NCBI RefSeq assembly: GCF_041929205.1
Contig: NZ_JBHFNT010000116.1
DNA length: 64,000 nt
From: Floridanema evergladense
GTDB taxonomy: Bacteria; Cyanobacteriota; Cyanobacteriia; Cyanobacteriales; Aerosakkonemataceae
Strand: one strand, 5' to 3'
Part shown: positions 1 through 9,321 of the stretch, piece after piece
Layout of the letters: the number at the start of each line of letters is the position of its first letter
Position numbering within the stretch: position 1 is the first letter of the stretch
Notes under the pieces: model-generated
Told to the model about the DNA's origin: nothing
The model's input: only the letters and a program-made list of their open reading frames with translations
The model's database searches: none
Program-made: the position numbers and the translations under genes

Positions 1-32
1 TTTAACAGTTAGTCCCGCATAAAAAATTACTC

Positions 33-87
33 GGTACGTTGTTGCGTTTTAGCGTAACAATTTAGCTCTAACGCGCAACAACATACC
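33..87. repeat. Dispersed GTACGTTGTTGCG palindrome, copy 1
   Basis: The left arm reads GGTACGTTGTTGCGTTTTAG and the right arm reads CGCGCAACAACATACC, so the element folds into an imperfect hairpin. It ends about 15 nt before the response-regulator start and would lie in its leader. Related copies are at 24339-24393, 25109-25148 and 49896-49945. Confidence 0.75.
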
Positions 88-102
88 CTTCTCAAAAGTT
101 CT

Positions 103-789
103 ATGAAAATTCTTCTAGTTGATGATGAAACTGAACTTGCCGATCCTCTCAAAGCAATATTAACTCGTGACGGTTACAATGTAGATGTTGCTTATGATGG
201 CATTTCTGGAAGTCAGTTAGCAACACAGGGAAATTATGATTTATTAATTCTTGATTGGATGTTACCGCAAATCTCCGGGTTAGAAATTTGTCAGGAGTTG
301 CGCCGTCAAGGAAAAACTACTCCGGTTTTATTTTTGACTGCTAAAGATACTTTAGACGATCGCGTACAAGGTTTAGATGCTGGCGCAGATGATTATTTAG
401 TTAAACCTTTTGAATTACGCGAGTTATTAGCAAGAGTTCGCGCTTTATTGCGCCGAGTAACAGTGTTAGAATCGGCTACAACTCATCAAAGATTAAAAGT
501 TGGGGATTTAGAATTAGACTTAGAAAATCAAGTAGCTTATCGTCAGGGAAGAACGATCGAATTATCAGAAAAAGAAAGTCAACTTTTAGAATTATTGATG
601 AGTCATCCCGGACAATTATTAACTCACACAGAAATTTACGAATATTTGTGGAGTGGTGAGGAACAACCGAGTAGCAATGTATTAGCTGCTTTAATTCGTT
701 TGTTGCGTCGAAAAATCGAAGCAAATAATGAAAGTCAGCTAATTCACACTGTTTATGGTAAAGGTTATCGTTTTGTAGAACATAGTTAA
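103..789 (+). CDS. OmpR/PhoB-family two-component response regulator
   Basis: The 228-residue protein has an N-terminal receiver domain (about 1-120) and a C-terminal winged-helix DNA-binding domain (about 130-226). The receiver has the acidic pair D7-D8, the likely phospho-acceptor D51 in LLILDWMLP and the conserved lysine in LTAKD. The C-terminal part has ELSEKE and the GKGYRF wing typical of OmpR-type effectors. Cyanobacterial relatives include RppA-like regulators. No histidine kinase lies downstream; a partner could be upstream of the window or elsewhere. The class is certain, the signal sensed is unknown. Confidence 0.93.
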   Translation: MKILLVDDETELADPLKAILTRDGYNVDVAYDGISGSQLATQGNYDLLILDWMLPQISGLEICQELRRQGKTTPVLFLTAKDTLDDRVQGLDAGADDYLVKPFELRELLARVRALLRRVTVLESATTHQRLKVGDLELDLENQVAYRQGRTIELSEKESQLLELLMSHPGQLLTHTEIYEYLWSGEEQPSSNVLAALIRLLRRKIEANNESQLIHTVYGKGYRFVEHS

Positions 790-831
790 ACTTGTCAGAT
801 GAATGGTGCGTTAGTAACGCACCCTACATGA

Positions 832-2091
832 TTATTTAGGATCTACAATTGAACCCATAAATAAAATTGTTCCTGTTTGATTATCGCGAATCGCACAGAA
901 GAAAGGGCGATCGACTACCATTTTAAAAGGTGGGTTTATTGGTACGGAAGCTACTCTAACACCTACAGAAGTTACTGCCGCTGCTTCTGTACCTTCTTCA
1001 TTAACTTCCACAAAAGTTTTGTGCTTGACTTCATCAATTTGTACTTCCTTTGAAGTCATGTTAGAAAAATTTGCTTGGTTTTGGAAAGCTACCCCCATTC
1101 CCAATGCTTGCAGTGCTTCATTTAAAGTAATATCATACTCCAATTTGAATCGTGGTAAAACAATTTCCCCTTCTCTAGAAGAGAATTGTTTCATCCATTG
1201 TTGCCAGTTTTCCGCAGTCAAACTTCTGGAAAAATCTGTCAGTTTAACATTCGGTTTAGGCAGAAATACAAACATACTTAAACGTCCCGAACCGTAAGGC
1301 AAACTAATAGCTTGAAACTGAGCGTTTTCGTAGTAACGATATTTACCAGTTTGAGACATCAAAGGATGCTGTTTGCGAGTTCCATTAAGTAAGGTAAAAG
1401 GTTTTTCTTGGGTAGCAGATTTAGAAAACTCTTTTTGCCAATTACCTTTAAAGTAAATAGCATTAATTAAAAACAAAACGGCTGAACGATCGATACTATC
1501 AATGATTGTGGGGATTTTCGAGTTAGTGTTTTGGCTTACCCAATCATTGATAATCTTTACAGAATTGGGGTTGTTGAAATCTAAATTTGTCGCTTTTGCT
1601 TGGTAATATTTCTCTGTTGTTTGCAAGAATTCAGGTTTAAAAGGAAATCCTTGTTTTAACCAAAGAGAGTTAGCAATATCTAGCCGAACTTTCGGATCGA
1701 TCTTCGTTAAACTTTCCATTAAAGCTAACTGAGATTGGTTAATTTCTGCTAAACTCATTCCTTGTAATTGTAAGGTTTGAGCCATTGCTTGTTGAGTAGA
1801 ACCAGATGCACCATTGTAAGTCATTTGTAGTGCGATCGCCACACTACTAGGCGAAACAAAAATATTCTTCTCGGCATTTTTGGCGAAAATTTGGGAAAAT
1901 AATTTAAACCCAAAATCAGTATTTGCTTGCACTAATTGGTCATTCATATTATTAGGCTTTTGTTTGGTAAAACTGTTGTTATTTAAGTTAGCTTTCACTT
2001 CTTTAGGTTGTTGAATCAGCGATCCTGCTAGTAAAATAATTACGATCGAACCTAAAACTAAACTCATGCGACTCAGTAGTTGCTTTTTCAT
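832..2091 (-). CDS. Serpin-family protease inhibitor, exported (serpin 1)
   Basis: A 419-residue serpin with an N-terminal hydrophobic segment (about 8-27) that suggests export or membrane anchoring. The serpin fold is clear from NAIYFKGNWQKEF and the C-terminal VVDRPFFCAIRDNQTGTILF. The reactive-centre hinge EEGTEAAAVT matches the small-residue hinge of inhibitory serpins, which trap serine or cysteine proteases by loop insertion. Counting from the hinge puts P1-P1' near Ala-Ser, but this is an estimate. A second serpin is at 3624-4928, and trypsin-like proteases occur 20 kb away. Confidence 0.93.
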   Translation of the reverse strand: MKKQLLSRMSLVLGSIVIILLAGSLIQQPKEVKANLNNNSFTKQKPNNMNDQLVQANTDFGFKLFSQIFAKNAEKNIFVSPSSVAIALQMTYNGASGSTQQAMAQTLQLQGMSLAEINQSQLALMESLTKIDPKVRLDIANSLWLKQGFPFKPEFLQTTEKYYQAKATNLDFNNPNSVKIINDWVSQNTNSKIPTIIDSIDRSAVLFLINAIYFKGNWQKEFSKSATQEKPFTLLNGTRKQHPLMSQTGKYRYYENAQFQAISLPYGSGRLSMFVFLPKPNVKLTDFSRSLTAENWQQWMKQFSSREGEIVLPRFKLEYDITLNEALQALGMGVAFQNQANFSNMTSKEVQIDEVKHKTFVEVNEEGTEAAAVTSVGVRVASVPINPPFKMVVDRPFFCAIRDNQTGTILFMGSIVDPK

Positions 2092-2174
2092 AATTATCCT
2101 TAGTTAGTTGCTCTCTTAAAAAGCATTGACAGATCATAAGTCGATGTTTTAGCCGAAAAAGTTCCCGTCAAATA

Positions 2175-3173
2175 TTAATTCTTAACATATTTTTTAATTA
2201 ATTCAAAAATTTGCTTTTGCATATTTTCTTTTAGCTCTTGGGCGCGACGATAAGCATTAGTATGATTAGTATTAGCAGAATTTTCGGGGAAGCAAACAGG
2301 TTGAATATAATAAGACAATCGAGTTTTCATTGCCCAAACACCCATTGAGGGAAAAAGTGCAAATATAGGCATTAAAAACGAAATGGGTAGGAAAGGTAGA
2401 CCAAAGATTTTACCTACTTTTCTGATGTTGATAGCCCAAGGATGGAGGAACTCACTGCCTAAACAAACTACGGGGGAAATAGGGATTTGATAGCGATCGC
2501 TTAAACTAATAAAACTAGGATGAAAAGTTTCTAACTGATAACGGGAAAACCAACCTTTGCCAGGGCCACGTATACCTTCAGGTGCATAAAGTAAAATAAT
2601 TCTGTGGGAAACTGCATCTGCAAAATCATCTAATTCTGCTCGCACACCCCCTAAAACTTTTGACCATCCAGGTGGTAGCCACCAAATCATCCAAGGATGT
2701 TCAAATAAAGATATTCCAGCCAAGGGTTGCACAGTCCAATTGCGCTTTTCTCCCAACAAATAAGCTAATACTAAAAAATCCCAAGGAAAAGACATTCCTG
2801 CATGATTTATTGCCACTATTAATGGTGCTGTTTCTGGCAAATTTTCTACTTGATTTAACTCCCCACGAAAATAGTATTTAGCAATAGGAGCCAGGATTTC
2901 TTGACGAAAAGCTTGTTGATAATTCGGATTAAATTCCCTATTTTGCTGAATGGGAAAACTACAACCAAGACGTAACCAGCGAATTAATAATGCTAAATAA
3001 AAACCAGCGGGAATTAAAAACAAAATATATTCTAGCCAATTCCAACCATCAGGATCGGCGTGATATTTTTGCCAATGGCGGTTAAACAAAATCAACCAAC
3101 CTGGTGGATACCATAGACAAAACCAGTCAAACCAGGAAAATTTATAATTTAATTTATCTTGTTTATAATCCAT
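2175..3173 (-). CDS. Lysophospholipid acyltransferase-like (PlsC/LPLAT) membrane protein
   Basis: The 332-residue protein starts with aromatic-rich hydrophobic stretches (about 15-70) followed by an acyltransferase domain. It has NHAGMSFPWD in the place of motif I and APEGIRGPG as motif III. The histidine-to-aspartate spacing is HX7D rather than the textbook HX4D, a pattern I associate with a distinct LPLAT subgroup. The likely role is acyl transfer from acyl-ACP or acyl-CoA to a glycerolipid or related acceptor at the membrane. The gene sits between a ferredoxin gene and a serpin on the same strand with short spacers. Confidence 0.8.
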   Translation of the reverse strand: MDYKQDKLNYKFSWFDWFCLWYPPGWLILFNRHWQKYHADPDGWNWLEYILFLIPAGFYLALLIRWLRLGCSFPIQQNREFNPNYQQAFRQEILAPIAKYYFRGELNQVENLPETAPLIVAINHAGMSFPWDFLVLAYLLGEKRNWTVQPLAGISLFEHPWMIWWLPPGWSKVLGGVRAELDDFADAVSHRIILLYAPEGIRGPGKGWFSRYQLETFHPSFISLSDRYQIPISPVVCLGSEFLHPWAINIRKVGKIFGLPFLPISFLMPIFALFPSMGVWAMKTRLSYYIQPVCFPENSANTNHTNAYRRAQELKENMQKQIFELIKKYVKN

Positions 3174-3200
3174 TTTTTTAGCTGGGGAAATATTAGAAAA

Positions 3201-3506
3201 TTAAGGGGATAAAAACATTTCTACTCTCAAATGAATTCTAGGATTTAGTTTGGCTTGTACAGGTTTTCCTTCCTGAAGATGTTGTTCAACAATTTCAGGA
3301 ACATCGCTAGGTTGGACGCGACAATACCAAATCTCATCAGGTAGAATTCTCACTGTAGGGCCAGAACTGCATTGTCCCAGACAAAGGCTAGGTTTTACTT
3401 CTACTTCTGCCATTTCTCTAGCTTTGAAGGCGGCTAATACTTCTGCTGAACCGTTTTTCAGGCAAGAAGTGTGTTGGCAAATCATTACACAACGAGGTTC
3501 TGACAT
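3201..3506 (-). CDS. Thioredoxin-like [2Fe-2S] ferredoxin domain protein
   Basis: A 101-residue protein with the cysteine pattern of thioredoxin-like ferredoxins. C10 and C15 form CX4C in ICQHTSC, and C42 and C46 form CX3C in LCLGQC; C6 is an extra cysteine. The family binds a [2Fe-2S] cluster and resembles the NuoE fold, but the specific partner is unknown. It lies 27 nt upstream of the acyltransferase gene on the same strand, so the two may be co-transcribed. Confidence 0.87.
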   Translation of the reverse strand: MSEPRCVMICQHTSCLKNGSAEVLAAFKAREMAEVEVKPSLCLGQCSSGPTVRILPDEIWYCRVQPSDVPEIVEQHLQEGKPVQAKLNPRIHLRVEMFLSP

Positions 3507-3623
3507 AGAGTATTTGGGTTAACAAGCGCGATCATTTTAATTGTGAACGAAAATATCTTACTTTTGCTAAAAATTATTGATTTATTTCGCTGATCATTAC
3601 ATTTTATACTTTAAAATTACATC

Positions 3624-4928
3624 TTACTGAGGGTCTACAACAGATCCCATAAACAGTATAGTTCCGGTTTGATTGTCACTTATTACACAAAAGAAAGGAC
3701 GATCGACAACTATCTGCATTACTCCTCCTCTACTACCTCCACTAAGAGTAACTGCTGCGGCTGTAGTACCCTCTTCATTTACTTCTACAAAAGTTTTGTG
3801 TTGAACCTTACTAATCCATAAAGGAGGAATAGACATTGCCGAAAAATCGGCTTTCTGACTAAAAGCTATCTGCATTCCTAAAGCTTTCAAACTATCGACT
3901 AAATCAACTTGATATTCTAATTTAAAGCGAGGTAATCCAATTGAAACTTGTTGAGAATAATCGCTATCTAGTTGATTACTATTAAATTTTTCCATCCATT
4001 TTTGCCAGTTTTTATGGCTTAAATTCTGATAGAAGCCGCTTAAACCTAAATTTTTATTAGGTAAGAAAACGTACATACTTAATCTATTATCAGCATAAGG
4101 TAAGTTAATTGCTTGAAATAATTCATTTTCATAATATTTTAATCCGGGTATTTGTTGGAACATCATTTTGACTGGCTTTTGAGTTCCATTTGTCAAAGTG
4201 AAGGGGTAGTCTTTAGTTAACTCTTTAGAAAAGGGATATTTCCAATTACCTAGAAAGTAAATTGCATTGAGTAAAAGAAAAGCAGTATTTGGTTCTATGC
4301 GCTCAATAATAGTATTTATCTTGCCGTTGGTACTTCTTTGCACCCAGTTATTAATAGTAACTGAAGCTTGTGTTTGTCGGAAGTCAATATTTTGAATTTC
4401 AGCTTGATAATGTTGTTGAATTCTTTGAGTAAAATCTGGGTTAATTTTTTCTTGCCGATCGAGCCACAGAGAATTAGCTATCTTAAGTTGAGATTTCAAA
4501 TTAGATTCTTGTAGCTGATTTTTGATTAGTGCGTTCGCTGCATTAAGGTCTTGAATATTGATTTCTTGTAACTCTAAAGTCCGACCGATCGCTTGTCTAG
4601 TTTCACCATTACTCCCATTGTAAGCGATCGCCAAAACCATACTTACACTAGTGGGAGAAATAAAAACATTCTGGTTAGTTTGTTTAGTTTGCAACTGAGA
4701 AAATAACTTTAAACCAAATCGCGTATTAGCAGCAACTACTTGCGGATTAATCGCCGATTGATTAACTAACATTTTTAGATCCCCGACTTCTTTAAGAAGT
4801 TGGGGATCTGAGGAAGAATTGGGAGAAAAACTATATCCATTAGCAACAGATTGTTGCCACCAAATAATAGCTAAGCCAAAAATGACCCAGCAGAGAATTA
4901 CGTAATTTGCGACAAATTTAACTTTCAC
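3624..4928 (-). CDS. Serpin-family protease inhibitor, exported (serpin 2)
   Basis: A 434-residue serpin with a hydrophobic N-terminus (about 7-24) and the hinge EEGTTAAAVT. The core motifs NAIYFLGNW and VVDRPFFCVISDNQTGT closely match serpin 1. The reactive loop is about five residues shorter than in serpin 1 and is rich in Gly and Ser (LSGGSRGGVMQI), so the targets may differ. It starts with GTG inside the stop of the upstream aminotransferase gene (GTGA, 4925-4928), which implies translational coupling to an apparently unrelated metabolic gene. Confidence 0.93.
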   Translation of the reverse strand: MKVKFVANYVILCWVIFGLAIIWWQQSVANGYSFSPNSSSDPQLLKEVGDLKMLVNQSAINPQVVAANTRFGLKLFSQLQTKQTNQNVFISPTSVSMVLAIAYNGSNGETRQAIGRTLELQEINIQDLNAANALIKNQLQESNLKSQLKIANSLWLDRQEKINPDFTQRIQQHYQAEIQNIDFRQTQASVTINNWVQRSTNGKINTIIERIEPNTAFLLLNAIYFLGNWKYPFSKELTKDYPFTLTNGTQKPVKMMFQQIPGLKYYENELFQAINLPYADNRLSMYVFLPNKNLGLSGFYQNLSHKNWQKWMEKFNSNQLDSDYSQQVSIGLPRFKLEYQVDLVDSLKALGMQIAFSQKADFSAMSIPPLWISKVQHKTFVEVNEEGTTAAAVTLSGGSRGGVMQIVVDRPFFCVISDNQTGTILFMGSVVDPQ

Positions 4929-6136
4929 TCTGAACTAGCAACTAATGCTTCTGATTGGTAACGGATGTTAGCCTGTTTAAAGCGTTGCAAAGCAGTAGCT
5001 AGGCGATCGCAATCAGCAATTAAACTGATTCGCACATAACCCTCACCAGCAACACCAAAGGCATTTCCCGGAGTAACTACAACACCAGTTTGTTGCAATA
5101 CGGAAAGTGCGAAATCTGTCGAACCCACACCAAACGGACAGGGCACCCAAAGATACATCGTCGCCTTAGTTTTCGGCACATTCCAACCCAAACTCGCCAA
5201 CCCATCAATCAAAAAATCCCGACGCAGGCGATAGCGTTCTTGCACCTCTTGTAAATATACATCCGGCAATTTAAGAGCAGTTTCTGCCGCTGATTGTAAA
5301 GCCGCAAAAATCCCATAATCCAAATTAGTTTTTAGAGTACGTAAACCTTGAATAATATGACGGTTTCCCACCACAAAACCCACACGCCAACCAGCCATAT
5401 TATAAGTTTTAGACATAGTGTGAAACTCTACACCTATTTCCTTCGCACCGGAAATTTCTAATAAACTAGTCGGCTGATAACCATCAAAAGCCAACTCTGC
5501 ATAACACAAATCATGAACTAACATAATTTCATGTTTACGGGCAAAAGCCACAATTTCCTCAAAAAACTCTCGTGGAGCAGTCGCCGCAGTCGGATTACTC
5601 GGATAATTAAAGTAAAGAATTTTGGCACGTTGGGCAACCTCATCAGGAATCGCCCCCAAATCAATTAACCAATCATTTTCCGGCTTTAAGATTAAACTAT
5701 ACACCTCACCACCAGCAATTACTGGCCCCCGAAAATGGGCGGGATAAGCAGGAGAAGGAACTAAAACCAGATCGCCTGGGTTGATGTAAGCGATCGCCAA
5801 ATGAGTCAAACCCTCCTTAGAACCCAACAAAGGCAAAGCCTCACTACTTGGATCGAGTTCCACCCCATAACGACGCTGATACCAATCAGTAATAGTTCGC
5901 CGAAAACTAGCAGTCCCCTCAAAAGGCGGATAACCATGATTAGCCGGATTTTGCAAAGCCCGAATCGCCGCCTCCACCACAGGCTGAGGCGTTGCGCCAT
6001 CAGGATTTCCCATTCCCAAATCAATCAAATCTAAACCCTGTTCCCTAGCCCGCGCCTTCAACTCATCCAACCGCGCAAAAACATAAGGAGGCAAAGCTTG
6101 TAAACGTTTAGCAGGCGTAATCCAATTTAAACTCAT
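4925..6136 (-). CDS. Class I/II PLP-dependent aminotransferase (AspC/AlaC-like)
   Basis: The 403-residue protein has the fold-type I signatures GMGNPDG near the N-terminus, FNYPSNPTAA, and the PLP-lysine region MSKTYNMAGWRVGF. Similar cyanobacterial proteins are annotated as aspartate or alanine aminotransferases, or as LL-diaminopimelate aminotransferase-like. Substrate specificity cannot be read from the sequence. Its stop overlaps the GTG start of serpin 2, so the two are probably on one transcript. Confidence 0.9.
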   Translation of the reverse strand: MSLNWITPAKRLQALPPYVFARLDELKARAREQGLDLIDLGMGNPDGATPQPVVEAAIRALQNPANHGYPPFEGTASFRRTITDWYQRRYGVELDPSSEALPLLGSKEGLTHLAIAYINPGDLVLVPSPAYPAHFRGPVIAGGEVYSLILKPENDWLIDLGAIPDEVAQRAKILYFNYPSNPTAATAPREFFEEIVAFARKHEIMLVHDLCYAELAFDGYQPTSLLEISGAKEIGVEFHTMSKTYNMAGWRVGFVVGNRHIIQGLRTLKTNLDYGIFAALQSAAETALKLPDVYLQEVQERYRLRRDFLIDGLASLGWNVPKTKATMYLWVPCPFGVGSTDFALSVLQQTGVVVTPGNAFGVAGEGYVRISLIADCDRLATALQRFKQANIRYQSEALVASSE

Positions 6137-6447
6137 CTTATTAACTTATTGCACAACTGCCACACAAAAAGGGTGTTTGAAAAGTATGTCACCTTTTGGG
6201 GACTGGGGACTAGGGACTGGGGACTAGGAAAGTTTTGAGTTTTGAGTTCTGAGTTTTCAGTTAGGGAGAGTTTGGGGAGTGAGAGAATTTTGAGTTTTGA
6301 GTTCTGAGTTTTCAGTTAGGGAGAGTTTGGGGAGTGAGAGAATTTTGAGTTTTGAGTTAGTTTGGACACTTAGAGAGTTGTCCCCTTGTCCCCTTGTCTC
6401 CCAGTCCCCAATCCCCAGTCCCCAATCCCCAGTCCCCAATCCCCAAC
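6137..6447. repeat. Intergenic low-complexity spacer with a 55-bp tandem duplication
   Basis: No gene is seen. The spacer holds GGGGACTGGGGACTAGGG-type runs, two direct copies of a 55-bp unit (about 6232-6341, period measured from GTTCTGAG at 6246 and 6301), and a CCCCTTGTCCCCTTGTC tract near 6380. The short open frames on both strands here are products of the repeats. Confidence 0.75.
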
Positions 6448-7560
6448 CTACTTCTTCCTCGCCTCTTCCTGAATTTTCGTAGACACCATAGCTGCCATCA
6501 AATGATCGGGCGTAACCTCAAAAGGTAAGCGATGAATATCAGAATTAGGAGAACAGGTAATTTCAGCAGCTTGGCGCAACTCAGCCAAAGTAATATTCCC
6601 CAAACCTAAATCATCTAGCGATCGCGGTAAACCAATTTCCCCATAAAACTTGAGTAATTGTTGTCTCGCCGTAGCCGCTAACTGATTACCTTGCAGCATT
6701 TCCTCCAAACGCAGTTGCACCAAAATCCCATAAGCCACCTTCTCACCATGCAGGGCATTATGTGCTGCCAGAATGTGAGTTAATCCATTATGTACAGCAT
6801 GGGCGGCGACAGTGCGACATTGCGCCCCACCTAATCCACCAATCACGCCTGCTAACATGACTGTGGCATCAACAACTTCTCGCCAAACTTCGCCCCCCGG
6901 TTCTTGTAAAGCAGCATGAGACTTTTGGAATAAGATATCTCGTAAAACTCTCGCTTGTTGAACCGCACCAATAATAAAGGTTTGCTGAGAATTTCCGCTA
7001 CTGACGGATGCTTCATACCATTTCGCCAAAGCATCACCTATTCCCGCGACTAAAGTCCGCTGTGGGGCAGTTTGAATTAAGCTGTAATCCAACAACAATA
7101 AATCGGGACAACGTTCCAAAGACACATCGTAGAGATAAGCGCCTTGTTCGGAGTAAATGTTAGAAAGGGCTGTCCAACCTGCACAAGTTGCTGCTGATGT
7201 GGGTATGGTAACAACAGGTATGTGACATTGCTGGGCTAAAAGTTTGGCAGTATCCAAAGCTTTGCCACCACCAACACCAATAATCATGTCAGCTTGATGT
7301 TGTTCTACCTTAGCTCTCAAGGAAGCCAAAGTAGATTCTGAACAATCTGGACTATAGTGGGCAAAGGCAGTAGTTAGCTGTTGTTGTTCTAATGCTAACT
7401 GTAACTGTGGCTGGACTACGGCAAGAGATTGTACACCCCCCACTACCAAGGGGTTTTTGCCTATCCGTGCGATCGCTTCCCCACCCTGAGCTAGGGTACA
7501 GCGAATTACTTGGCTTGGGGCAATAACAAGACGAGACACTGATGTAGTTGAAGTAAACAC
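6448..7560 (-). CDS. Iron-containing alcohol/glycerol dehydrogenase-family protein
   Basis: The 370-residue protein has the nucleotide-binding stretch IIGVGGGKALDTAKLLA (about 94-110) and the motif VTIPTSAATCAGWT. Likely metal ligands are the Asp in GIGDALAKWYEA and the two His residues in AHAVHNGL and ALHGEKVAYG. The family carries out NAD(P)-dependent reduction or oxidation of polyols and related compounds; glycerol dehydrogenase and related sugar-phosphate enzymes belong here. The exact substrate is not predictable. It stands alone, with repeat-filled spacers on both sides. Confidence 0.87.
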   Translation of the reverse strand: MFTSTTSVSRLVIAPSQVIRCTLAQGGEAIARIGKNPLVVGGVQSLAVVQPQLQLALEQQQLTTAFAHYSPDCSESTLASLRAKVEQHQADMIIGVGGGKALDTAKLLAQQCHIPVVTIPTSAATCAGWTALSNIYSEQGAYLYDVSLERCPDLLLLDYSLIQTAPQRTLVAGIGDALAKWYEASVSSGNSQQTFIIGAVQQARVLRDILFQKSHAALQEPGGEVWREVVDATVMLAGVIGGLGGAQCRTVAAHAVHNGLTHILAAHNALHGEKVAYGILVQLRLEEMLQGNQLAATARQQLLKFYGEIGLPRSLDDLGLGNITLAELRQAAEITCSPNSDIHRLPFEVTPDHLMAAMVSTKIQEEARKK

Positions 7561-7728
7561 TTATGGCAAAGATTAATCGGTATTACAACAAGACTATGTT
7601 AGCTACTTAACATTCTGGCATTGTCTTAGGAAAATCATAATCATTAGAAGCCCGATTGTTACAAGATATTGATTTGTAGTGGTTAAGTCAGCACAAATTA
7701 CGACTAAAGTCGTTACAACAAACAGATG

Positions 7729-8586
7729 TCACTCTGCTAAACCTGATTCTTGGAATGCTTGTGTTAATAAATCTGTTAATTGCAGTTTTTCCCCCCATTG
7801 GTTGAGATAGCTAAAATCTAGATTTTCTCCTTGTAGTTTTAGTACACCTAAAATATCACGCCATTGTTTTTGCGATTCTCTGGCAGTCATGCGAAACCAA
7901 AGAAGTTTTTGTAATACTGTATCTTCAGGGGAACAGACATAAAACGATTTACTAACATCATTGTCGGGAATATGTAACTGGCGGCGAGACATTTGAGAAT
8001 GAGAAAAATCATCGTCACGCATCACAAATAAATCAGCTTTTTCGGTTGTTGCTAAATGAATCACATTAAACGATGAAGTTCTCCCATTAATCGCTTCTAT
8101 CACTGCTACTTCGCTGATGTAAAATTGTCCTGCCATTGCTTGAATTAGTGGTTCTACCTGGGCAAATTGAATGTCGATCGCTAAATCCAAATCTTCAGTA
8201 TATCTTACTTCTCCTTGAAGGGAACTGGCAACGGAACCGCCAACATAATAAGGAATATTCAGAAAGTTGAGGATAGTTGCTAATTGGTGTGCCAACCAAA
8301 TTGGATCTTCTAGCATTAATTCTCCTGAATATTCTAATCTGCTGATAAAATCAGCCCATTCTTGTCCTAAACGTTTCCTCACATATTGCTGTTTAATTTT
8401 CGTTGGTGAGGCATGAGGAAATTGGTTTTGAATTCCCAATAAAGCTAAGACTGAACCTTTTTTAGCTACTCGTTGAAACAAAGCTTCTTTTTGCTTTGGT
8501 GTCATTTTGCGCCAAAGGGCAAATTGAACTTGCTCTGCTTCAATAGAAGTATCGATCGCCTGAGTCCGATAACCCATCTTAAACAA
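7729..8586 (-). CDS. Nucleotidyltransferase-fold hypothetical protein
   Basis: The 285-residue protein has a central YVGGSVASSL followed by EDLDLAIDI, the glycine-serine and DXD arrangement of nucleotidyltransferase-fold proteins such as MNT/AbiEii-like factors. The N-terminal 75 residues are charged and helical (MTPKQKEALFQRVAKKGS). No classic antitoxin gene follows, and the next gene encodes a helical protein of unknown function. A defence or toxin role is possible but not shown. The start could also be the Met three residues later. Confidence 0.65.
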   Translation of the reverse strand: MFKMGYRTQAIDTSIEAEQVQFALWRKMTPKQKEALFQRVAKKGSVLALLGIQNQFPHASPTKIKQQYVRKRLGQEWADFISRLEYSGELMLEDPIWLAHQLATILNFLNIPYYVGGSVASSLQGEVRYTEDLDLAIDIQFAQVEPLIQAMAGQFYISEVAVIEAINGRTSSFNVIHLATTEKADLFVMRDDDFSHSQMSRRQLHIPDNDVSKSFYVCSPEDTVLQKLLWFRMTARESQKQWRDILGVLKLQGENLDFSYLNQWGEKLQLTDLLTQAFQESGLAE

Positions 8587-8806
8587 TTTTAGATTTCACA
8601 TTAAAGATGACTAACCAACTAGTTACAGAAAAAGTGAAAAACACACAGCTATCTAGCAACAAACTCACTGGGATATTCGGTGGCTTATTTCAGAATTATA
8701 TCTTGGTTAGCGATCGGGGAAATTTCAATTATCAAACCTGGGGGCAGAAAAAAAAGAGAAAGATACTAGTAAAAGTAACTTATCTGCCCCTAACATTTAA
8801 CAAGCT

Positions 8807-9154
8807 TTAATCTTTTTTTACTTGATGATGTAACTCATAAATCTCGCTATCTAACCCTAGCCGTTGCATTACAGCTTTAGCGTGTAGCACCTTATCAGCA
8901 GCAGACATCACATCGCTGAGTATACCGAAAATAGTAAGAGCAGCATCTACATCTTGCAATTGTTTGATCAATTCCTGCTCATTCTCACCAGAAGTCGCGT
9001 GTAAATCGCTGACAATACGACTTCGTTTTACCTGAAAATGAGAATAGGAATTCTTAAAATATTCTTGCAATTGCGATACCAATGAAGCGACAGATTGATT
9101 GTCAGCTAAAAAATTCAACTTTTCCGTTTCCATGTTAACCAGAGTGATGAACAA
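8807..9154 (-). CDS. Hypothetical helical protein
   Basis: A 115-residue protein I do not recognise. It looks largely alpha-helical and charged (LVSQLQEYFKNSYSHF, ENEQELIKQLQDVDAAL), with no signal peptide or membrane span. It could be a small regulatory or partner protein of the upstream nucleotidyltransferase-like gene, which lies about 220 nt away and on the same strand, but that is conjecture. Confidence 0.5.
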   Translation of the reverse strand: MFITLVNMETEKLNFLADNQSVASLVSQLQEYFKNSYSHFQVKRSRIVSDLHATSGENEQELIKQLQDVDAALTIFGILSDVMSAADKVLHAKAVMQRLGLDSEIYELHHQVKKD

Positions 9155-9321
9155 CAGTTTTCTTTAAGATACACTGTAAATGCAGATTTCTCTTACTTCT
9201 GGTAGAAAACTTTCGTTTTAGAGATTAGGTAAGTTTTGAGGATTCTCGAATCAGCATAGTCTATTTTGAATTGCTCTAGAGGTAGAGACGTTTGATGAAA
9301 CGCCTCTACTGGCGATCGAGA

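Noticed and set aside
6180..6447. Possible CRISPR-like array in the repeat spacer
   Set aside because: The repeats are direct 55-bp tandem copies and simple GGGGACTGG runs without unique spacers of constant length, and no cas genes are present.
8607..8810. Plus-strand open frame of 67 codons between two minus-strand genes
   Set aside because: It has no recognisable domain, a lysine-rich low-information C-terminus, and lies in a divergent spacer. Nothing but length supports it.
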